Source: Hofstenia miamia (lineage: Eukaryota > Xenacoelomorpha > Acoela). Taken from it: a DNA stretch of 64,000 bases. This document shows positions 10,110 to 21,629 of this stretch, in pieces; within the stretch, counting starts at the first letter, position 1; each line of letters begins with the position of its first letter. The stretch is taken from contig SCFE01000062.1 in the NCBI GenBank assembly GCA_004352715.1, positions 456,265-520,264 of the forward strand. The letters run 5' to 3'. The notes under the pieces were generated by a model. It was not told where the DNA came from and did no database searches. It worked only from the letters and a program-made list of their open reading frames with translations. The translations under genes and the position numbers were made by a program.

Positions 10110-11990
10110 GCATTTATAACAGGCAACCAAGCTGCTTATCTTTTTCAAAAATGCCCAATAGTGTGCAACAGCACGCAAAAATGAAATGGATAGGTGTGAA
10201 ATAAAGAGGAGGATGACTAGTTATCGAAATCACACCTTGCTCCTGAATCCGCCTCTGGTTCCATTCCAATCTGTTTTATTATTCTGCTATGTATTTCTCA
10301 TGTACATATTTTATGTTGGATTAGATCAAAATGTAGACATGTTTGAATTTTTCTGTTGAGGGTATGTGATAACTTCTTTTCATAATATGTCGTGAATACA
10401 TACATACTTTCAAAAATTCACCTGCACCTGATGTGCACGTAAAAGCAACTCATATGAAAAATTCGTTACTGAGTACGGGCGCTGTTTCTAATAAACAAAT
10501 TTAAAACATTTCTGGAATAAAGACAATATTAGTTCTTAACCCTATTTTATTCAACATTAAACGTATCTAAGTGCTATGCAAAGTAAACAAAAATATGATA
10601 AGCTTTAATATTTCTAGCAGCATTTGTTCTCAGTCACTTATATTACAACAATAGAAATATAAAATATTTCAAAACAATTTCTCTTACATACTTAGTTACA
10701 ACTAGTTCACACATTTTGTGCCAAACATACGGAATTTAGATTATAATTTACGTAACATTCGTGATTACTCCTTCCCTCATCGAACTTCCAGAATGGAGAA
10801 AAGTTTTGTCTATAGTCAAATAGCAGCAATGAATTTGGTTACATATGGGAAATGATAGATATATAAACATATATAGACATATATATAAATATATGTTTGT
10901 AAATGGTAGTTTATAGTTATTACCTTATATTTTTCAACCTTTTGGTTGCAATTAAGGTGAAATAAATATCTCTCTCTCTCTCTCTCATTTGTATCAATAA
11001 CCTACATCATATATAGCCTACTGATTTTTTTAATTCTTAAAAAATATATAAATAGGATATCAAGATTGTTACAAATTACTGCAATGATCAAAAAGAGTAA
11101 ATTTGAAAAGTTTATATTTTGTAGTGTTACAATTTAACATATGTTAATTATAATATACTTAATGCTTTGTTTGAAATTTTTAAGAGATTGTTTCCCTTGT
11201 TCAAATAAAATTTCTTTTTGACAGTTCTTTTCAGAAAATTGCAATCGCACATTAATGCAACCATAGATATAGGTAGCAATATGGCAAAGCCTATTAGGCA
11301 AACTTCTATTTATAAGAAATTTAAACATTTTATTGAAAAATTTTGATTGATTTCTCATTTATTTTGGTAAGAGCTTTGTGAAAATAAATTGGGTTAATTG
11401 AAATTTCATAATCTAATATTGTATTGAAATATAATTAAATACGTCATAAATCGAACATATTTCTTAAAAAATTGTAAATAAGTTTTGTCATTGTATTTCA
11501 TAAAATATTTTATGGAATATTAGGGAATTTTTTATGGGAGTATTATTTACTCTTTGAATAGATGTCATTTTCTTTTGCAGTTAAACTTGAACATGTATTT
11601 TCTCAACAGAATATTTGCGCCAGGTTTGATCGTAAGAGATTCTACATTTCCCATTTGTGTAGAAGCGTTTCATAGTGATTTTAACAAATTATCAGCAATT
11701 TAAGACATTTTCAGTTAAGGTTTCATGACATTTTTTCCTGAAATTGATCTGGAGTCTTCTGAGTCTCTTAATAATCAAATAGCAAGACCTTTTTGCAGCA
11801 TATTTAATAAATGCATTAAATGCAACTAATGCAGCATATTTAAAATAATTTGTCCAATTTTGTAAGGCTGCTTAATTCAAAAATTAGTTTTGTGTGTGTT
11901 TTGAGATTTTTTTATTTCAGCATTCAGCAGTGTTTTATGCAGGCAATATTAAAACATGACAACAAATCATTGAAAAATATTTTTTGTATA
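10110..11990. other. no gene recognised, one (TC)n tract
   Basis: AT-rich spacer between the hAT relic and the next LINE relic. The only distinctive item is a (TC)n tract at about 10969-10986. Short frames lack recognisable domains. Confidence 0.45.
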
Positions 11991-11999
11991 ATGATAAAC

Positions 12000-13355
12000 T
12001 AAAAGTTGCAAAAGTTATTCCAATCTATAAAGAAGATCTAAGCAACATTTCCTCAAATTCTCAAATTACAAACCTATATCAATTTTAACTGGAATTAATA
12101 TAATTTTCGGTCAATTTATTGTTACCTTAAAAAATACAATTATTTAATCCAAATCAATTTGGATTAGAACTCATTTTTCAAATATAATGTTCTTTTGGAT
12201 ACAATAGATAGAAATTAAAGTATTTACATTATCTCTTTAGATCTTGCAAAAGCATACAACTCAATGGATCATGGAATATTGATAAACAAATTGACTGATG
12301 CTTACAATTTTGATCTTAGTTCATATTCATTAATTTCAAATTACTTAAGTAATAAATTTCAATTTGTGCAATTTAAAAATGAATCATCAAATCATCTAAA
12401 AATTGAACGAGGCGTTCCACAAGGTTCTGTTCTGGGACCACTGTTACTCAATATCTACATAAATAATATTTCAAATCACATAAAAATATAATGTAAGTTA
12501 TATGCAGATGATACATTAATCTATGCTACAAACATCAATGAACTTCAACCCAATTTATATTTCATACATGATTATTACATTAAAAATATGATGTCTCAAA
12601 GTATCGAAAAAACAGTTTTTATGCAAATGAATAAATTTAAAAAAGAAAGAACAAAGAATAAGCTATATATTGATAATATAAAATAATGGAGCAACCAAGC
12701 ATAAAATAATTGGACGTGTTAATAAAAAACAATCAACTAAAATTCGAAGATAATGCAAATTCAATAATTCAAAAATTGCTGCTATCAAATTAATATAAAA
12801 AATATCCGATTTCTTGCTAAAAAATTAGATCACAATATTTTGTAAATCTCTAGTTGTATCAAAATATACATATTCCTCCTACCTATTAAGAACCCTCTCT
12901 GGCAAGTCTAGAAAAAAGTTAACGAAGATTCTCAAATGAATTAAAAGAATTAGCAAAAGATTTACAATGCGATTTAAATATGTCGGACAAACTAATTTGT
13001 TAATACTACAGTAAAATTATGGAAAAAATATAAAGGTTCTAGATCAGAAAAAAATTTTCAATTGTTTAAAAAAAAAGTGATTAACCATTGCAAAACTCTT
13101 CAACAAGGAATTATTTTACCTGTCAAACAATTGCTTCGTTAATTGTAGGCATCTATCTATATTGTCTTCTTTTATCAATTAAAAATTATTGACGAAGAAT
13201 TTAAATAAATGACTTTCTACAGTAACCAAGAACTATCATTATCCTCCCAACTGCAACAAAGAAAAAGAAATAATAAACAGTTGGTATTTAATAGTGCTTT
13301 TTGTATACTTTTTCTATTTATTGTAGAAAGCACTAACTTAATAAATAAATAAATA
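12000..13355 (+). pseudogene. CR1/Jockey-type LINE reverse transcriptase relic
   Basis: Blocks in order match a non-LTR reverse transcriptase: KVAKVIPIYK (finger) at about 12003; DLAKAYNSMDHGILINKL at about 12240-12290; the palm motif GVPQGSVLGPLLLNIYINN at about 12411-12465; the catalytic box KLYADD at about 12494-12511; and a C-terminal VKLWKKYKGS segment near 13010-13040. An in-frame TAA at 12489-12491 and several other breaks separate the blocks. The endonuclease is missing. The 3' end has an AATAAATA-type tail at about 13340-13355, like the relic near 5725. It supplied its own reverse transcriptase when intact and is dead now. Confidence 0.75.
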
Positions 13356-13357
13356 AG

Positions 13358-13398
<41 letters not shown>

Positions 13399-13573
13399 AT
13401 ATATATATATATAATTGGATAAAAACATTTTGGAAATTTTGGTGAAAAATATAATTTTATTGGAAGCAATTCACTACCTAAAATATACCATGTTTTCATG
13501 AGGCAAAAGAATTTCATTAGTGCAGCAAAATAAAGAATTCCAAAGCATAGCACTATATATATATATATATATA
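13358..13573. repeat. (TA)n/(TG)n microsatellites
   Basis: Compound TA and TG tracts at about 13358-13413 and a second TA tract at about 13554-13573. Confidence 0.9.
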
Positions 13574-13839
13574 CATAAAGTGGCAGTAGGTCATGCACCA
13601 AAGCATTCTGATTATAACAAAAGTAATTTTACTAAAAACATAAGTTGCCACAAAATTGTTTGTATAAATTTAATTATTATTTAAATTAAATTCCAACTAA
13701 AGTATTTTGAAGTTGTGATTTACTTTTAAAGTTTTAATTTATTTTTAGATATACCCATGCTATTAAAAAATGATGAATAAGTTGAGATAGTGTTAATGTC
13801 CGGTGCTGATGGTGCCAAAAATCGATCTGTTGCTGAGAA

Positions 13840-14005
13840 ATGGAAAATATTGTGGGCCATCTCAAAAAATAGACGACCATCTTTGCCAACAGATAATTCG
13901 TGGGTGCAATCGATTGGAATTATGCATCAAAGCAAATGGCGAGCATTTTGAGCATTTATTATTGTACCAGCATGTAGAACGTGTTACTTTGTCATTAGTC
14001 ATTTA
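13840..14005 (+). pseudogene. mariner-like transposase C-terminal relic
   Basis: A short frame holds IIRGCNRLELCIKANGEHFE followed by HLL. This resembles the extreme C-terminus of mariner-family transposases, where a cysteine-containing helix precedes GxHxEHL. No catalytic residues are present in this fragment. The match is short, so a chance resemblance is possible. Confidence 0.4.
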
Positions 14006-14009
14006 ATCC

Positions 14010-15180
14010 GTTACTGACTATTTTGAGTAATCTGGACAAGAAATTATGTGAGTTCAAGCATATATCTCATTGCTCACAAAACATAAAAGCATTTAAAATA
14101 AAAGTTTAAAATACATTAGATTGAACTGTTGTTTCCAAAATATCGAAAAAGAAATCAATCATTATTTAGGTTTTCTTGATTCCTTGTAAATTTTTTTTAG
14201 ATTGTAGGGGAAGATATTGCATCCAATAGATTACTTAAAGATTTTACTGTTTCTAATATGAATAGTTTACTGTTAATTTGTTTTCTCGACAACAATTACT
14301 CTAATCCCGATTAAATGCAGTATTACTCCATCATGGCAGTAGTTTTGAATGATCATACTTGTGGATAATTTGACCCAATTACGAACATCGTTTAATATTG
14401 GCACATCTAAAAGTTTATTAAAAACATCAAGTTTTCTTAGAACTATTGTTGTTTTTAGAATTGTTTGTCATTTAAAGAATACTATTGCCCTTCAATTGTA
14501 TTAAAAAACGCTATATATAGTAAATTTCAATTGAATAAGTTCAAACAAAGTGGAATGGCATTACAAAAGTACTCAGATTATGTAATATTCTATACTTCAA
14601 TGCATTAAATAACCTATGCTACATTTTTTCAGGAAGCGCTTTTAATAGATGCATTTGAATTTTTATTAAAAAATTACTAAAATAATTTATAGTTAATTTC
14701 TTTATGTGATGCTGTTCACTTAAAGGCATTTGATAAAACTTTAGCCCTACAATTTTCAATTTACTTTTCACACTTTGCCAAACAGGGCATCTAACTAGAA
14801 GTTAGGTTTTTGAAACTTCATTTAGTTTTTATTCAGCCTTATGCTTTACATGCAAACTTAATTAGCCTATATTAGAGCTAGAGATATGCACGGTAGACAT
14901 TTTTTAAAACTTACTACACCACTGCAACATCATTGTGCCACCGCCTACCGCCTCAGAATAACAGAGATCACCGCGATATACCTTGATGCCTTGAAAGTTA
15001 CTGCGGTTACCGCAAAATCCTTCTCTATATGCACAGCAACTTAAAAGTTAATAAAGTTATAATGCCAAGGAATTCTCTTCATCTAAAATACAATTTCTAT
15101 CATTTTTTAATACTTATATTTTTTCAAAATTCTTGAATTTTTCAGAAAGTAGTGAGAAAATTCTGACACACACATTTATG
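14010..15180. other. AT-rich spacer with one GC-richer repeat-like patch
   Basis: No gene is visible. At about 14880-15040 there is a patch rich in ACCGC and GCGGT words, bounded by the similar strings GAGATATGCACGG and CTCTATATGCACAG. It looks like a small non-autonomous transposon remnant. No target duplication was found. Confidence 0.35.
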
Positions 15181-15189
15181 TTATAAATA

Positions 15190-15610
15190 AGGTTTAAATG
15201 TTTCTATCATGATTAGCTAACAGAGAGCTTTATGTGCAGTTTCTGAGAAATATGCACCAAACCTGTTTGGATGGTGAAGCAGCTGATTGATTCACGATAA
15301 TGCAAGGCCTCCTGTGTCCCAATTTGTGACAGAATGTTTTTATTCAAAGGGACAGAGAAACAAGTGACAGGCTCCATATTCGCCTGATTTCAATCTTGAA
15401 GATTACTGGTTGTATATACAATTGTAAAACTTGTGCCGTATGCACAGTTTTGTCGATGAAGAAGAATTCAACGACTTTCTTTTTTGTGCTTTGCACTCTA
15501 TTGACAAATCTAAATTTCTACACACAGCTGGAACATATGTAACATTAATTGGTGCCCTTTCACCAAACAAATTTTTGGGCTTTAAACTTACCTGGGTGTG
15601 CAAATGCCTA
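15190..15610 (+). pseudogene. mariner (DD34D) transposase C-terminal half, relic
   Basis: In one frame, with stops at about 15365 and 15425, the sequence has FHDNARPPVSQFVTECFYSK and then PYSPDFNLEDYW, the two last catalytic blocks of mariner transposases. The Asp of HDN and the Asp of LEDYW are separated by 34 positions, as in mariner DD34D. A further segment, HSFVDEEEFNDF, matches the helix after the catalytic core. The N-terminal DNA-binding half is not recognisable. The stops mean the enzyme is dead. Confidence 0.7.
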
Positions 15611-15619
15611 ATGCATTAA

Positions 15620-16080
15620 TAAATATGAATATTTAGTCTTCAATTTTTTCTAAGAAAAAAATTTCAAAGGTAGAATGGTATGAAATTCCCCATTTTTATA
15701 AATTCTTAAAAGTTTCCCTTAGCAAAATCAAAATTACTCAGGAAAAATTGTACATGTACATTTAAGATTTCGTGGAACTGGGACCAAATCCAATGGGACT
15801 AAAATGTAGGACTGTAAGGTAGGGCATTTCTGATACCTGTAACATCCTGTAAGAGGATCATAGGCACCCGCACCCAGAGATTCTTACACGTACCTATAAA
15901 TGTCTTGCTCGTACCCACTCGAAAAGTGATATGTGCGGACATTGGATGCACAATTATTGTGTTCCAAAAGGTTATTGAAAAATCTAAACTTTTTAATAGC
16001 AGAAAATATTTTTTGACATCCGAGTTTGAATTGAAAAAGCTCTGTCTGCACATCATTAAAACCTTCCCTGAACATAGTTA
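15620..16080. other. no gene recognised
   Basis: Spacer between the mariner relic and the MITE. Several overlapping short frames occur on both strands, but none has a recognisable domain. Confidence 0.4.
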
Positions 16081-16111
16081 TCATAACTAAATTCAAAAGT
16101 ATATATATATA

Positions 16112-16432
16112 TACCGTAGAACCTGTAATTGAAAGCCACCTGTAATTGAAGGCCACCTGTAATTGTTTGAGACAGCTATCCACTTTTCTCTTTCAAGGAT
16201 GGAGATAAGCGCGGGTACGTACACACATGAAAGCACACGAACACTAATACTCCTCAAAACAGCATTATCCAACAAAGAAATTAAAATTTTTATAAACCTA
16301 AAAATACCAAAATTTGATTCTTGAAAAATAGAAGGCCACCCTGTAATTGAAGGTCACCTATAATAGAAGGCCACCCTAGCAAGGAGGTTGAAAAATAAAA
16401 GGCCATGGCGTTGAATTACAGGTTTTACGGTA
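16112..16432. mobile_element. MITE-like non-autonomous DNA element with CCGTARAACCTGTAATT ends
   Basis: The left end at 16112-16132 (TACCGTAGAACCTGTAATTG) and the right end at 16411-16432 are inverted repeats with one mismatch, each flanked by TA as in Tc1/mariner/pogo insertions. Inside, a 20-base word, roughly GAAGGCCACCTGTAATT, is repeated several times near both ends. The centre (16165-16330) is unrelated sequence with no coding capacity. About 320 bases in all. The TA duplication and ends fit mobilisation by an IS630/Tc1-type transposase, which is an inference. Confidence 0.7.
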
Positions 16433-16589
16433 TATTCAAACAATTTTTTGCTAAGTATAAAGAAAACATAAATATTGCAACTATTAGTACATGTATATTT
16501 GAAACACAGAACCGAGATAGATTACCTTATTCCTAAACTGCTCAGTGAATCTTTAAATGCTCAAATTCTTTTTTGCACATTTTCAGACA

Positions 16590-16940
16590 ATTTTTTCCAA
16601 GCCTTTTAGAAAATTTGAGAATCCTGGGATTTTCACACTAGAGATAAGTGTGCTTCCCTGTTATGGTAAATGTTTGTAGTAAAAATGATTTGTGTGTTTG
16701 AAGTAGATAAAAATCTTTACTTTTCTCACCGGGAAATTTGATTTTTGCAAAAACTCTTAAATTATTCCAATAACTGAGAGTCTAAAGCCCATGGCAACAA
16801 TGACTAGCCTAGACTATTTCGTTTCTGCAAATAGACCAACTAAGTCCCGTCCAAGCGCATCCTGCGCAATGCTTGTCTTTTCGTAAGGAGGGGTTCGTAC
16901 TGGGGCACGCATTGAGAATGAAAATCAAAGAGTTGATTCT
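16590..16940. repeat. dispersed repeat, copy 1 (about 330 bases)
   Basis: Shares blocks with 42640-42980, including CCAAGCCT followed by TTAGAAAATTT-like and, about 250 bases later, TGAAAATCAAAG and TCTCTATC-type words. Shorter pieces recur at 48150-48250 and 51530-51640, including TGTGCTTCCCTGTT. The unit contains a small hairpin around ACACT and GTGTGC. It is probably a SINE or MITE family. No ends were defined. Confidence 0.4.
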
Positions 16941-16944
16941 CTAT

Positions 16945-17990
16945 CCAGTGGAATATTCAGATTTGTGATAACTTTATTATTTAGTGAGTCATGAGCGGTT
17001 AAAAATATTTTATGGAAAACATTGGAAGTTGTAAAAAATACCTGACCTGTTTAGGGTTAATGTTTAAACAACCTTTTTTGTAGTAAACATTAAAAATTAG
17101 CTGATCTCTCTCAAAACTACAGGAGCTCAAAGATGTTGGTTTGTAAAATTCAATACTAAAGATAAACGAACGATAAATATTATTTTGCATTCAAAAACTT
17201 TGCTTCAGTCTTCCTTTATTCATAATGTTCATTTATATGTGTGACTTAGAAGTTCAAGAACAAATTCCCACAAAAGTGATTAATTTTACAATATATTCTT
17301 TCAGCCTTTTACTCCTGTTTTACCTATTATTTTTTTCTCCAATGCCCGTAAAAGGTGCACGCATACTAGCCCTAACATTGAGTACGTGCAGCTATAAACG
17401 GATGCCCGCGTGTAATACTGGCACCCACACAATCCAATTGAATGGGATTCGGTCAAATATCATTTTTTCCGACAGAATCCTTGTTTATTTGCTTTGATTG
17501 ATTCTATATGACTGAGCAACCATATATTTTACCAGGAATTAAGGCATCCTATTCCCAGTACCTGCTCCTATTAATGGTTGTCTGTTTTTAGGCTCATTAT
17601 TAATCATTCATTCCAGTACAATCTCAAGATTTCTCTTTTTAGCTTCAATATTGCTTCTCATTATTTCATGAATGTTTATTTCTCAACTCAATCTCTGTTT
17701 TTGAGTTGAAAAATTTACACCAATTTGAAAACTGTTTGATTGTGAATTAAGTCATTGCTGCTACCTTTAGTAATTTATTGACAAACTCAATATTGATTTA
17801 AACTAAAAATAGTTTTATTCATTGAATACTTACGAAATATATTTTTGACTACTGCTTTTTAGATCCTAAGATTTATTTGCTATAATATTTAATGCAGCAT
17901 CAATGCATCTCACCAATAGGAAGAGCGGGTAATGAGAACATAGTTCCCATCTTTGTCTTAAATTATCAAATTATATCAAATTTTACACCT
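16945..17990. other. no gene recognised
   Basis: AT-rich DNA. Short frames at 16999-17190 and 17225-17497 have no recognisable domain or flanking splice sites. Confidence 0.4.
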
Positions 17991-17999
17991 TTTCATGCT

Positions 18000-18745
18000 C
18001 AATTTCACCCAAAAGAGATATTGAATTTTGCATTGTGTATTTTTTCATTTTTTACAATTTGTTGAGGAACATAATAGTCTATTTTGGACATACATGTATA
18101 AAGAAGTTCAGAATTATAGTTTAAATACTATGCTTTTTCTGACGTGTTAGTTGAAGTTTAACTCGTATTGGATCACGGATATATACTCATTTTCTAATAA
18201 TGCAAACGAATTCAAAATCATTCCTTTCGCCTTCTTTTGTCAAATTTTATTATTCAGTGCATTCTACTGCATGTTGAAATGAAAGTGGACCAAACCGCGT
18301 TTTCGATAGTTTATTCCCAAGATGCAAACATTTTTTAGTTAAGGAACACTCAACTCTTCCAGTAACTCTTTTTTACTTGAACTTGATTTTAGTCAATGTG
18401 CATTGCAATTCTACTGTAGTGTATATTGTATATTGTATAATTTTTTTAGATGATGCAAAGTTGACCAGTAGAACATAATACGCGTATTGATATGGGACAG
18501 AGTGGAGCAACAGATATTGGGACATGGCATAGATCCTGTGAAAAAGATGGATATGTCCTGAAAATTTAACCAGGAAACCTTAGCCCAGCCTCGGCCTATG
18601 TATACGAATGCGAATTCGCTGAATTTTAGTCTGATTTTATGAAACTTGACAAAAATTTCTTTAATTTTCTGGTTTGCTAGACCAATGTTAGGCATGTTTG
18701 AAACTTATAAAATCCACACACTGAAATTGAAGAACTTACATTGAG
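18000..18745 (+). repeat. roughly 700-base dispersed repeat, copy 1
   Basis: Aligns by eye along most of its length with 19555-20195. Shared landmarks in the same order are TATTTTGGACAT, ACTATGCTT, GACGTGTTAGTTGAAG, TATTCAGTGCATT, GGGACAGAG and a final AACTTAT-AAATC-CTGAAATTGA. It has no coding capacity that I recognise. Copies differ at many positions, so the family is old. Confidence 0.6.
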
Positions 18746-19019
18746 TTTTAAAAGAGTAAATGTTAGATCTGTCATTTTTCATAGTTTCATCTAATCAAAT
18801 ACGGGCCTCATGTGTCTGATGAAATTTGTTCTTTCTGACAAATGACCCAGCTTTCATAAGCTGATGCTCTAAGTTTAATCAGATTCTGCTTTTGAATTTT
18901 TGAATCAGTTTTTGTAGGTTTGAGTACTTCATGACGTATTTGCACAAACACTTCTACACAAAACACAGAAATAAATTCGAGTAATCAAGCACTGTTACTA
19001 AATGTGCGAAATTGAATTT

Positions 19020-19420
19020 CTCTTATATGAAATTAGAGATTCCGTCCGGTTCCTAAGCCTAAAGTTTTTTTTTGGTCCCGGTTCCAAATATTTAACTTTT
19101 GTCCCGGTAGTCATTAACGTCTTTAATTTTGCTACTAAATATCAAGTTAGAATTTTTAAAGTGATAATGAAAATATACAATATAACTAAATATAGCAAAC
19201 TAAAATATGTGGCTTTGCTTAATACATCAAAATAACTGGTGAAATTAATATTAAGTATAATATATTTAAGCAAATGGAATGCTTAGTGTATAGTATACTG
19301 GCGTGAGAATTCTTGATATCTGGTCCCGAAATAATGTTTTGGTAGCGGTATCTGGTCCTACTTCCTGATGAAGCAGATTAAAGATCGGAACCAGGTACCG
19401 GTGCCGCACACCTATATTCA
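19020..19420. mobile_element. hAT-like non-autonomous element remnant
   Basis: GC-rich words at both ends, such as GTCCGGTTCC on the left and GGTACCGGTGCCGC on the right, surround an AT-rich core. This recalls short hAT derivatives with CCGG-containing inverted ends. The inverted match is imperfect and no 8-base duplication was found. Confidence 0.3.
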
Positions 19421-19554
19421 AAATGCAATCGCTCTTGTTCTAAATCGAATGTGAAAAGGTGTAGAATATAAAGCTTTCTTTCAGGTTGCTAGTTAAAGCC
19501 GGCATTATCGATTTTAATAGACATGCCTGACCCGGGGTTGGGACGAAGAATTAA

Positions 19555-20195
19555 GAAAAATTCTCACAAGAGAGATTCAATTTCGCACGTTTGTTTACAC
19601 TGAGCATATTGCATTTCTTACAATTTTTGCTAAATATATATAGTTTATTTTGGACATCCAAAGAGCTTTAGATCAGAATTATATTTCAAACACTATGCTT
19701 CTTCCGACGTGTTAGTTGAAGCTTAACTAGTCTGGGAACACACACGGGTACATACCTATCTAGGTAATGCAAACTAATTAAGAACAATTAATTTCGTTTC
19801 TTTTGTATAATTTCATTATTCAGTGCATTTAACACCATGTCAGAGATGAAAGAGGGCCAGATCGACCAATGCACTTTGTCGAAAGTTGATACCCATGAGA
19901 CAAACATTCTTGAGGCAAACATTTATAAAGTCGAGCAGTAGATTACAATACGTTGGGTAATGTGGGACAGAGTTGAACATAGGATAGTGTGGCAGAAATT
20001 GACATGAGCCAAAAAGTTTGGCTCAAAGCCAGCTTGGCCCAAGAAGCTTTACACCCTTTAACCAATTGCCAATTCGGTCAATTTTAAGATGCTTCACAAT
20101 AAATTTCTTCAATTTTTCGGATTACTAGGCCAAAATTTGATATTTTGGAAACTTATTATAAAATCTGCATACTGAAATTGAAAAAATTCAATAGT
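19555..20195 (+). repeat. roughly 700-base dispersed repeat, copy 2
   Basis: Second direct copy of the family at 18000-18745, with the GACGTGTTAGTTGAAG landmark at about 19697. It is followed within a few bases by an inverted partner (20200-20780), so these two form a large imperfect inverted repeat. Confidence 0.6.
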
Positions 20196-20199
20196 GTTT

Positions 20200-20780
20200 T
20201 ACCATGTAAATGCTACTAATGTAAAATTTCAAAATAAAAATTCCATTTTCTCAACACATTGCATTGCAAAGTTTCGTGGGCCGAGACAGGCTCATGTCCC
20301 TTTCTGCCACAGACTCTTTGTCCCGCTCTTCTATCCCATGTTCAACTCTGTCCACATTACCTTATATATTATATGCAGTTGCTTCACTAGAAATGTTTGC
20401 CTCATGTGTTTCAACTTTCATAGACTGCATTTGTCGATTTGGCCCTCTCTGCCATGGGGTTTAATACACTGAGTAATGAAATTCAACAAAAGAAAACAAA
20501 AACAAGAAATTTTAATTAATTTTTCATTACCCGTGTAACAAAACTAATTAAACTTCAACTAACACGTCAGAAAAAGCATAGTATTTAAAATACTATTTTG
20601 AAATTCTTTGGATGTCCAAAATATACTGTTATATTACTAAAATAAATGGAAAAAATGGAATATCGACAGCATAAGAAAATTTACGAAATTGAATATATCT
20701 TGTGCGAAATTAAATCTCTCTTGTGCGAATTTCAAAGAGAAAATGACTCCTTTTATAGTCCTTGCCAAAAAAATTCTTTT
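20200..20780 (-). repeat. roughly 700-base dispersed repeat, copy 3 (inverted)
   Basis: Carries the same landmarks reversed: CTTCAACTAACACGTC at about 20551-20566, AAGCATAGTATTT just after it, and ATGTCCAAAATATA at about 20612. A further short direct-orientation piece (GGTTGCTAGACTGAAGTT) follows at about 20789. Overlapping short frames here are by-products of the repeat. Confidence 0.55.
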
Positions 20781-20789
20781 GTGTTTTGG

Positions 20790-21470
20790 GTTGCTAGACT
20801 GAAGTTGAGTATGATACAAAATTATTTACGCCTACAAACTGCAGTTGATAAGCTTAAGTGGAGCATTAGAAGAATATATCATACCAAGTGCACAATTTCA
20901 AAATGTAAATTTAATTTTTCAAAGCATTGTTTATAAACTACATTGCAATACAATTGCGTAATAGTACATTTTAACATTCCAGCTCAATTTTTCCAATTCC
21001 CGGTCCATGCCTAGCCCGACCCGGCCTTGCCCGCCCGACCTGGATGCATTTAACAAACTTAGCTTCGTAATGTTAAAGAGTAAACAAATCATCATTTAAA
21101 TACCTGTAATTGTTCAGACCATCTTGAAAAGTAGATATCTTTTTTAACTCAGTGGTTTATATATACCATTGTCCTAACACATTTGAAAGGCCGCATATGA
21201 CAAACAAGGTCAAATCATGCACGGCCAATAAATTCTCTGGATCCTGTGAAATACCTTCTTATTTTTCAACTGACATTGAAACATTGCTTCATCGATTAAT
21301 CATTTATGCATGTATGGGTGAAAAATCATACTTTTTACAATATTATTTAGTCAGAAATGCTAGTATTGTTAAAAGTGGCTGGTGAATTATGGCGGTGATT
21401 TTATGTTCCAATTATCCTGCATCGCCTTTTCTTTGTTCCCATTTTGTCAATAAGCAAGATATTTTTTACA
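20790..21470. other. intergenic, hAT-like GC-rich fragment at about 20985-21050
   Basis: A short block of CCCGACCCGG and GCCCGCCCGACC words resembles the ends of the hAT-like element at 37450. The rest is AT-rich without a recognisable gene. Confidence 0.3.
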
Positions 21471-21478
21471 AACGTCAC

Positions 21479-21484
21479 TTTATT
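21479..21484 (-). terminator. candidate AATAAA polyadenylation signal of the cystine-knot gene
   Basis: The minus strand reads AATAAA about 146 bases beyond the stop codon at 21630-21632. It is the first clear match downstream. Confidence 0.35.
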
Positions 21485-21629
21485 CCAAGAACATATTGTT
21501 TTATTTATACATCAACCCCGACAAGTTTCTTGACATAATATACTAATATATTTTGTAAAAAGAATAAAAAGGGTGAGTTTCTATTAGAACAATTTCTTAA
21601 TGTTTATAAGATCAGGAATGTCTAAAGTT

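Noticed and set aside
20194-20472. Overlapping plus-strand frames of 66 and 92 codons
   Set aside because: They lie in the inverted copy of the roughly 700-base repeat and are not kept in its other copies.
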